A DNA stretch of 64,000 nucleotides from the NCBI RefSeq assembly GCF_040412425.1, contig NC_089753.1, positions 35,457,413-35,521,412 on the forward strand, written 5' to 3'. The stretch comes from Macrobrachium rosenbergii. Its lineage: Eukaryota; Arthropoda; Malacostraca; Decapoda; Palaemonidae. The translations under genes were made by a program, and so were the position numbers. Below the pieces are notes generated by a model. The model worked only from the letters and a program-made list of their open reading frames with translations. It had not been told where the DNA came from and searched no databases. Within the stretch, counting starts at the first letter, position 1, and each line of letters begins with the position of its first letter. Below are positions 57,554 through 64,000 of this stretch, piece after piece.

Positions 57554-58102
57554 TATCGATGTAGGGCCAACTGCCAAGATTCCCTGGAAACCTAACCTAT
57601 GGTAACATAACATTTGGTGAGGTGAGTTCGCGTGGTTTTTTGCGATGTGGATTTTGTCGAGAATCTCGATACGGCCTGTTGTCGCTCAGGGGTTGTAGCA
57701 GGTGTATATGGGGTGAACGGTTCCCTCGACTGTTGTTGTTCATGGAGTGAGCACAAGTCGCGCGCCTCAGGTTGATTAAATGACTGTTATTGTTCTTCCA
57801 AATCATGGTCTCTCTCACACTTGTGATCTAATCCCACTCACACTTGCGCCCACGCAATATTAATAAGGCAGAATTGTACAATATTCCTTTTCCGCTTTCC
57901 AAAATATTCTTGAGGTATAAATGATTTTAAGAAATTTTTTTTCGGTGTTGGCAAGAACAAGTGTTCATATATGTACTATTCTTTGGTATTTTGTACGAGG
58001 ACTTTATTTTTCTTGTATATTGTGCGGTTTCTTGAACTATTTGCCCATGACTGCCAGCGCGGAATTCTCACAGATCTCTCAAACAAATTTAATTCACTTC
58101 CG

Positions 58103-58104
<2 letters not shown>
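57554..58104. other. unannotated sequence
   Basis: No feature recognised. Confidence 0.4.

Positions 58105-58168
<64 letters not shown>
58105..58168 (+). repeat. (CT)n microsatellite
   Basis: Perfect CT array of about 64 bp. Confidence 0.97.
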
Positions 58169-58172
<4 letters not shown>

Positions 58173-58568
58173 ATTCTTCCCCAAATCCGAACCTTTTGTG
58201 TTGCAGTTATGTGCATAAACATAAATCTTAACCCCCCCTCCCCTCCCCTTCTCCATCCCCTACCCTATTCCAACCCAGTGGGGGCGGGCACGTGAGTGTT
58301 GGCAGAGCCACCAACATACCCACCTAGCTGAGCGAGCCAGCTGAGCATAATCTTGTTGAGCCGGCTAGGCTAGGCCGGGCTATAGCCAGCTGCCGGGCCG
58401 GGCAGCCATCGTTTTTCACGTACATTTGCACAGAATAGAAGGGGCTGCAGATGGTTCTGTCAGATGGCACGATTCCAGGAGGCGTCCTTTTCTTTCTGTC
58501 GACGCTGCATAATAATGCCCGTGAGGGTTTCTTATTGCTGTGTTGATTCTGTTGCGATAGGGAAGATT

Positions 58569-58571
<3 letters not shown>
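58169..58571. other. locally GC-rich unannotated sequence
   Basis: 58225-58420 is C- and CpG-rich with overlapping gagcc(a/g)gct-type motifs. No exon recognised. Confidence 0.35.

Positions 58572-58645
<74 letters not shown>
58572..58645 (+). repeat. (CT)n microsatellite
   Basis: Perfect CT array of about 74 bp. Confidence 0.98.
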
Positions 58646-58653
<8 letters not shown>

Positions 58654-58902
58654 AATGCTGATTATATAAAATGTCATTTACTACAACGTAAGCATATGGA
58701 GATGTGTATCAGCCCCCCTTCAGGTTTTCCGAGAAAAATAGATTCATTGACCCTCGTGTGTCCTTCTGTCACTTTTGTCGAAGATCGTCAGATCTTTCGC
58801 CGATCTTTTTTTATTAATAGCTTTTGATATTCAATTCTTTCATCCGATGGTGTTGTTTCACCCTTTCGTATTATGTATGTTTTTTTAGTAGTAGTAATAA
58901 TA

Positions 58903-58905
58903 ATA

Positions 58906-58948
<43 letters not shown>
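58903..58948 (+). repeat. (TTA)n microsatellite
   Basis: Trinucleotide array abutting the left arm of a hairpin. Confidence 0.95.
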
Positions 58949-58949
<1 letters not shown>

Positions 58950-59025
58950 AACCTCAGAAGGACCTTAATAAAAGCTCAAAATGTAAATAATTGAGCTTTT
59001 ATTAAGGTCCTTCTGATGTTGTAAT
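58945..59025. repeat. hairpin with 35-bp stem, one mismatch
   Basis: The left arm (58945-58979, starting attacaacctcagaaggacc) and right arm (58991-59025) are reverse complements over 35 bp with one mismatch. An 11-nt loop separates them. Its left end fuses with the TTA array. It is probably a very short MITE or fold-back element; there is no second copy in this window. Confidence 0.93.
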
Positions 59026-59336
59026 ATGCGCAATTTCGAAAAAGTTAATAACCTTATCTCGCAGAAGTAGATACATTTGATATCTCAAGTATGCCGTCCC
59101 CTTTTCCAGATGACATTTATTTTTTCTTGAGATCCAGTATGCGTCTGTTAACCTAAGATTATGGTACATGGATTTGAGTCGACATTTGTAAGTTGTAGCT
59201 GTTGGGAAAGACGGAGACTAAATGTGTGTTCACTGCTCTGTCAGAACGCATACCATCAAACTCGGAGGCCAGCGTCGAAGTAGACTCTTCATCCCACCGG
59301 GATGAAACCACTCCCATTCATACTATATTCATAAGA

Positions 59337-59338
<2 letters not shown>

Positions 59339-59408
<70 letters not shown>
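59339..59408 (+). repeat. (CT)n microsatellite
   Basis: Perfect CT array of about 70 bp. Confidence 0.97.
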
Positions 59409-59413
<5 letters not shown>

Positions 59414-59516
59414 CTGCGGATTGTTAAGGCAAGGCCTTGTAAGTAATTTGTCCTGCTAAAATGCTGTGTTAATCCTAGCAGTATTGTTTATTCATAAGGG
59501 ACATTGCAAGAAGGAA

Positions 59517-59517
<1 letters not shown>

Positions 59518-59591
<74 letters not shown>
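59518..59591 (+). repeat. compound (GC)n-(GA)n microsatellite
   Basis: Five GC units pass directly into a GA array of about 64 bp. Confidence 0.97.
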
Positions 59592-59596
<5 letters not shown>

Positions 59597-59847
59597 TCAA
59601 CAGAGGCATCAAATATTTTTCAGATGGACCGCGATGGCGATACAGAGGGATTACGTGAAATTGACGGGTACAAAAAGAATACAGTATTACAACGCCAGGC
59701 CGTCGAAGTTTTTCATCCTGTGCTATCTCGAATTGCCTTTACATTGGTGTAACGCGAAACCGAGGCGTCTTCAGCTGGTTTATAGGAACCTTTTCGTTGT
59801 AGTTTGTTTGGTTTTTTGCCTCCTAAGGAAGTTTTTGTGTTGGGTAG

Positions 59848-60088
59848 AGACCAAAAATGAAGTGTGACTGGAAATGAAGTGTGAGGGTAGAGACTGAAAA
59901 TGAAGTGTGACTGAAAATGAAGTGTGACTGAAAATGAAGTTTGACTGAAAATCAGGTGTGACCAAAAAATCAGGTGTGACCAAAAAATGAAGTGTGGCCA
60001 AAAAATGAAGTGTGGCCAAAAAAATGAAGTGTGGCCAAAAAAATGAAGCGTGGCCAAAAAATGAAGTGTGACCAAAAATGAAGTGTGA
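59848..60088 (+). repeat. 16-19 bp minisatellite
   Basis: About 13-14 units of aaaatgaagtgtga(c/g)c-type sequence in two subtypes (tgactgaaaatgaagtg and ggccaaaaaatgaagtg). Homopolymer length changes shift the reading frame between units. The minus-strand His/Phe-rich frames here are by-products. Confidence 0.93.
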
Positions 60089-60496
60089 ATTGTCGTGGAT
60101 TGGTTGCATTGCATTATCAGTTGCCATCAAAAGCTGACGATTTAATTCGTTGTTACAGTGTATAATATTAGGTTCTGGCAAATGATTAAATCATCACCTG
60201 AATTTATATCATGTGAACAATACCTTCCTTAGTTTGCCTTTGTACGCACACACACATTAAACGGGGAAATTTCTTTCTGTAAACGTGGATTCTCTGTCGT
60301 AGGTCACTCGAGATGCAAATTACGTGACTCTGGGTCAGTTGGGGGCGCTCGAGTTTGTAAATAATTTTACACTGGGTCAGTGTAGGTCAGGCGATTTTGC
60401 CAATAACTCTTATCTGCGTAGTGGAGGTCGGCTGAATTCGGAAGTAAGTGAACTAGGTCACAGGAGGTCAGGCAGTTTTCCATAACACCACTGTCG
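60089..60496. other. unannotated sequence
   Basis: A loose repetition of ggtca(g/c)-containing segments (gtcagttgg, gggtcagtgtaggtcaggcg, ggaggtcaggcag) is visible. No gene recognised. Confidence 0.35.
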
Positions 60497-60509
60497 GATA
60501 CAGCGATAG

Positions 60510-60811
60510 ACCCCCAGGCGGTGCGCTTTAGACATTAGTTAAAGTTCTTTGCAGCGTCCCTTCGGCCCCTAGCTGCGACCCCTTTCATTCCTTTTACTGT
60601 ACCCCCGTCCATAATCTCTATCTTTAATCTTACATTCCACCTTCTTCCAACAATCTTACATTCCACCTTCTAACAATTGATTCATAATGCAACTGCGAAT
60701 TTTTCCTCCTGTTTCACCTTTCAAACCATTTCACTGTCAATTTCCGTTTCAGCGCTGAATGACGTCATAGGTCCCAGCGCTTGACCGTGAGCCTAAAGTC
60801 TCTATTCTATC
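60510..60811 (+). mobile_element. SINE-like family A, copy A12 (with TSD)
   Basis: The head is shortened (starts cccccaggcggtgcgcttta). The rest is complete, with a small internal duplication of caatcttacattccacctt. It is flanked by gatacagcgatag (60497-60509) and gatacagagatag (60812-60824), a 13-bp target duplication with one mismatch. Confidence 0.87.
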
Positions 60812-61008
60812 GATACAGAGATAGAATTGTACGAAAGAAGGAGGCTATATTTGCCGCGAGTGAGAAGAAGCTTTTAGCTGAGTGACGATAGTTAGTCGGT
60901 ATGCAAGCCCCTTTGCTACTTCTGTGCGGATTCTGTGTATATAAGTAGGTTTTGTTTATGCAGTAATGCTGATACTTTCTCTCGCGCTCTCGTTCTTGAC
61001 TTAGTGTA

Positions 61009-61011
<3 letters not shown>

Positions 61012-61066
<55 letters not shown>
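61012..61066 (+). repeat. (CT)n microsatellite
   Basis: Perfect CT array of about 55 bp. Confidence 0.97.
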
Positions 61067-61069
<3 letters not shown>

Positions 61070-61185
61070 GAATAACAGTTGGGTTGGGAGGAAAGGAAAA
61101 GCTCACAGCAGACTTGTGTGATCAGTGCTCGTCAAAACATCACAGGCTTTAAATAATACCTCGTTATTATTTTGATCTTGTGCCA

Positions 61186-61191
<6 letters not shown>

Positions 61192-61253
<62 letters not shown>
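61192..61253 (+). repeat. (CT)n microsatellite
   Basis: Perfect CT array of about 62 bp. Confidence 0.97.
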
Positions 61254-61254
<1 letters not shown>

Positions 61255-61375
61255 AGCTTCCCGTTATTTATAACTGTGTATCCGCGCACCATTCTCTTTT
61301 GTGCCACGTTTATAGAATCATACCCCAAACTTTTTTGTGTGTGTCACGAGTTTTGCCCGCTTCCTCCCTTCCCCC

Positions 61376-61461
61376 TACCCCTTACCCAACCACATACCCC
61401 TTACCCTACCACATACCCCTTTCCCTACCACATACCCCTTACCCTACCACATACCCCTTTC
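61376..61461 (+). repeat. 19-bp minisatellite, ~4.5 units
   Basis: Units start at 61376, 61395, 61414, 61433 and 61452 (taccccttaccctaccaca), differing at one or two positions. Confidence 0.95.
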
Positions 61462-61741
61462 CCCTTCGCCATCCGGTCGGTCCCCTTGGGGAACGTAAGC
61501 CCCTCCTCCCCTTAGTCCCCATGACCGTACGATGTATCTATATGTTCCCCGAGCCAAGATTTTTCCCGTGCGAAATTCTCTTGTTTTCGTTCTAAGGTTT
61601 TAGAATCAGTGAATTTAAAAGATGATGATAAATACAAAATTGTTTTTAGAATCAGGAGTTTAAAAGATGTTGATTAAATAATTTAATGCAAAATTGTTTT
61701 TGTTTCTTGCGCTTGATTTTTAAGCACGCAGTTGAAAAGAT

Positions 61742-61743
<2 letters not shown>

Positions 61744-61799
<56 letters not shown>
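61744..61799 (+). repeat. (CT)n microsatellite
   Basis: Perfect CT array of about 56 bp. Confidence 0.97.
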
Positions 61800-61801
<2 letters not shown>

Positions 61802-61939
61802 AGAGGTTACAGGGTTTAAGCAGGCAGACTAAAAGAATGGTCGAAATGCGAAGGTACGCGTGTGTTTTTGTAGGATAGCGGTTGCTTAATGTCTGTTGTG
61901 GTTCTTGCCCCTAGTTACATAAATCTGCATATCTATATC

Positions 61940-61944
<5 letters not shown>

Positions 61945-62020
<76 letters not shown>
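61945..62020. repeat. (TA)n microsatellite
   Basis: TA array of about 76 bp, followed by TACA/CATA-rich sequence that leads to the next CT array. Confidence 0.97.
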
Positions 62021-62022
<2 letters not shown>

Positions 62023-62093
62023 GTATGTATACACATACATACATATAATGTACATATACATACATGCATATATATATAAATATATATAATGCA

Positions 62094-62095
<2 letters not shown>

Positions 62096-62182
<87 letters not shown>
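62096..62182 (+). repeat. (CT)n microsatellite
   Basis: Perfect CT array of about 87 bp. Confidence 0.98.
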
Positions 62183-62184
<2 letters not shown>

Positions 62185-62520
62185 AAAAAAGAAATTAGAA
62201 TCGCGAAGCGATGATTGTTTAGACTTTGGAGTAATGGTGTGGGCGATTTTGTTGGGTGGAGGGTGGGGGGGAGATGTTGTATTTGGTTACATTGCCGAGC
62301 AGCGCCAGGCAAACATCGCCGGGAGGTGGTGTGGCGGTGAAGGTGGTGGCGTTAGAGGAAGGAAGGAAGGTCGCAAAGTCAAAAGTAGAGGGGAAGAAGG
62401 TGGCCCCATCTTGGCACTTGACAGTGCCACCGCCACCACAACGGTCTCCTTGCCTGTTGCTACCTCCTACTCCACCCCCAACCCCGCGCCACCCCACCCC
62501 AACCCACCCCCACCCACCGC
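62183..62520. other. GC-rich unannotated sequence
   Basis: G-rich then C-rich, open in several frames on both strands. No domain recognised. Confidence 0.35.
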
Positions 62521-62712
62521 TCCTCCTCCTCCTCCTCCTCCTCCTCCTTCTTCTTCTTCTTCCCTTTCCTTTCCTTTCTTCTTCTTCTTCTTCTTCTTCT
62601 TCTTCTTCTTCTTCTTCTTCTTCTTCTTCTTCTTCTTCTTCTTCTTCTTCTTCCCTTTCCTTTACTTTCCTTTCCTTTCCTTTCCTTTCCTTCGTCTTCT
62701 TCTTCTTCTTCT
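62521..62712 (+). repeat. (TCC)n-(TTC)n-(CTTTC)n pyrimidine tract
   Basis: About 190 bp of CTC, CTT and CTTTC units. It creates a poly-Glu frame on the minus strand and poly-Ser/Phe frames on the plus strand, which are artefacts. Confidence 0.96.
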
Positions 62713-63325
62713 TAATAGCCTTTACATCTCGGAAACTACGATTTCCCCTTTTCTGATTATTGACATTCTCAGGGCCACGATAAGACACGGGAGGACTTGC
62801 ATGGGTAGATTTCGCGTTTAGTAGCATGTCTTCTGGGTTTCATTACCCAGGTAGAGGGGGGGTGGGGGGAGGAGAGGTGTGTTGACAGTGGGTTGGTGGG
62901 TTAGGTTGGTCGGTGAGGGGGTGATATTAGACATTGCTCAAGTGTGACTCAACCTCGAGTGTGTCTAATTTCGGATGGAATCCTCCGATGAAATTGAACA
63001 TGGGGTCACTATTCATTACAACAGGTGGGTTGACCGACTGAATTTGAAATCTGTATACATGAATCATCATCATCATCATTATCACCATCATCGTAATCAT
63101 GACACCAGACATCATATATGATGAGCGCTGAAATGAATTTTAAAATCTGCAGTTCCTTTGTTTAGACAGATTACAATGTCCAGTATAGAGCTTTTGGTAG
63201 CCAGGTCTGCTCCCGTTCTAATGAGATAGGAATTATCATTCGAAAGCTTTCTGCGTAGGTTTTAACTTGTCTCTAGACAAAAATAATGTTCATTATTTTA
63301 TTGTAAAATTATTGTTTTTCTTGGT
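62713..63325. other. unannotated sequence
   Basis: Has a G-rich stretch at 62853-62880 and a short ATC run near 63065. No gene recognised. Confidence 0.4.
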
Positions 63326-63700
63326 TTTAGCTTTCTGTAAAATAAAACTATTGTGCCGACTTTGTCTGTCCGTCCGCACTTTTTTCTGTCCGCACTTTTT
63401 TTCTGTCCGCCCTCAGATCTTAAAATCTACAGAGGCTAGAGGGCTGCAAATTGGTATGTTGATCATCCACCCTCCAATCATCAAACATACCAAATTACAG
63501 CCCTCTAGTCTCGGTAGTTTTTGTTATTTAAGGTTAAAGTTAGCCATAATCGTGCTTCTGGCAACGATATAAGGTGGGAAACCACCGGGCCGTGGTTAAA
63601 GTTTCGTGGGCCGCGGCTCATACAGCATTATACCGAGACCACCGAAAGATAGATGTACAGAAAACTCGTTTGTGCCGAAGAAACTTCTGCGCATTTATTA
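63326..63700 (+). mobile_element. family D element, copy D5
   Basis: The 5' end ctttctgtaaaataaaact is followed by two ctgtccgcac motifs. The internal hairpin is gagggctgcaaattggtat / ataccaaattacagccctc. The 3' end is tgtacagaaaactcgtttg with tgccgaagaaacttctgcgc. About 30 bp around the second hairpin (ttcggtggccttgattatgc) are deleted compared with D2. Confidence 0.82.
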
Positions 63701-63986
63701 CGTGTTTATATAAGCCAATTGTCCTTTGTCGGAGAAAAATATGCGAAGGATTACTCATTATTTCTTGGATCGCACTAGGAAGTTTCGCATTTCACGGTGA
63801 CCGAATAAATATTCCGCCATTAAAATGTTGTTAATTTACAAATGTCACCACCTGGCATTTCCGCCTGATTTCGTTTTCACGTTTCAGTTCCGGTTCCCTC
63901 GATTTTATTTTGCCGTGTCATCACTTTTGAACCTCCGACGTCGTAAAGATGATGTAGAACATCATATCTCGAATTCCAACTATCAT

Positions 63987-64000
63987 CTCTCTCTCTCTCT
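63987..64000 (+). repeat. (CT)n microsatellite, cut by window end
   Basis: CT array begins at about 63987 and runs off the end. Confidence 0.9.

Noticed and set aside
59713..60181. His/Phe-rich 133-residue frames on the minus strand
   Set aside because: Translation of a 16-19 bp minisatellite; the two frames simply reflect unit-length shifts.
62219..62827. About 200-residue frames (poly-Glu on minus, Pro/Ser/Phe-rich on plus)
   Set aside because: They are generated by the TCC/TTC tract and GC-rich flanks. Mutually overlapping frames on both strands are a low-complexity signature.

Overview
This window looks like noncoding DNA from an animal nuclear genome. A decapod crustacean (shrimp, crab, crayfish or lobster) is the best guess. 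The reasons are the extreme load of long (CT)n/(GA)n and (TA)n microsatellites (over 50 dinucleotide arrays, mostly 40-80 bp), the lack of any compact gene layout, and several interspersed repeat families of a kind I associate with decapods. The taxon is an inference; no host gene is present to confirm it. I found no exon, tRNA, rRNA or other host gene that I can support. Almost every long open frame is a translated microsatellite (poly-SL, poly-RE, poly-IY) or lies in decayed transposon sequence.

The identifiable content is mobile DNA and its remains. Family A is a ~270-320 bp SINE-like element with variable short 3' tails and target-site duplications (12 copies plus a fragment; 11 of the 12 on the + strand). 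Family B is a tRNA-headed SINE (6 copies, three of them inside a 365-bp tandem triplication at 32.2-33.3 kb). Family D is a ~350-410 bp non-autonomous element with three internal hairpins and similar motifs near both ends (5 copies). Family C is a fold-back/MITE-like hairpin of ~160-175 bp (2 copies). Family G is an unclassified ~200 bp repeat (2 copies in opposite orientation). Decayed retroelement coding regions are a non-LTR reverse transcriptase (RT) at 19.9-20.5 kb (-), an R1/Jockey-like fragment at 26.3-26.5 kb (-), a non-LTR RT at 28.0-28.9 kb (+), a Penelope-like element with a GIY-YIG-like tail at 29.1-30.6 kb (+), and a second copy related to the 28 kb RT at 53.9-54.9 kb (+).

Layout: 1-19.9 kb is unique AT-rich sequence with scattered microsatellites, A1, A2, B1, C1, D1 and D2. 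19.9-31 kb is the retroelement graveyard, with a 32-bp minisatellite in two blocks. 31-37 kb is a repeat cluster (D3, the B triplication, hairpins, A4, G1, D4, A5). 37-49 kb is dominated by (CT)n clusters, A6-A8 and a pyrimidine-rich kilobase. 49-64 kb holds A9-A12, B6, the second LINE remnant with its 24-bp minisatellite, a 35-bp-stem hairpin, further minisatellites and D5.

Nothing here forms a functional gene system. The most interesting observations concern genome dynamics: a minisatellite that seems to have grown from eight codons of a LINE ORF, three independent cases of (CT)n arrays tandemly duplicated together with their flanks, and strong strand asymmetry of both (CT)n arrays and SINE A.
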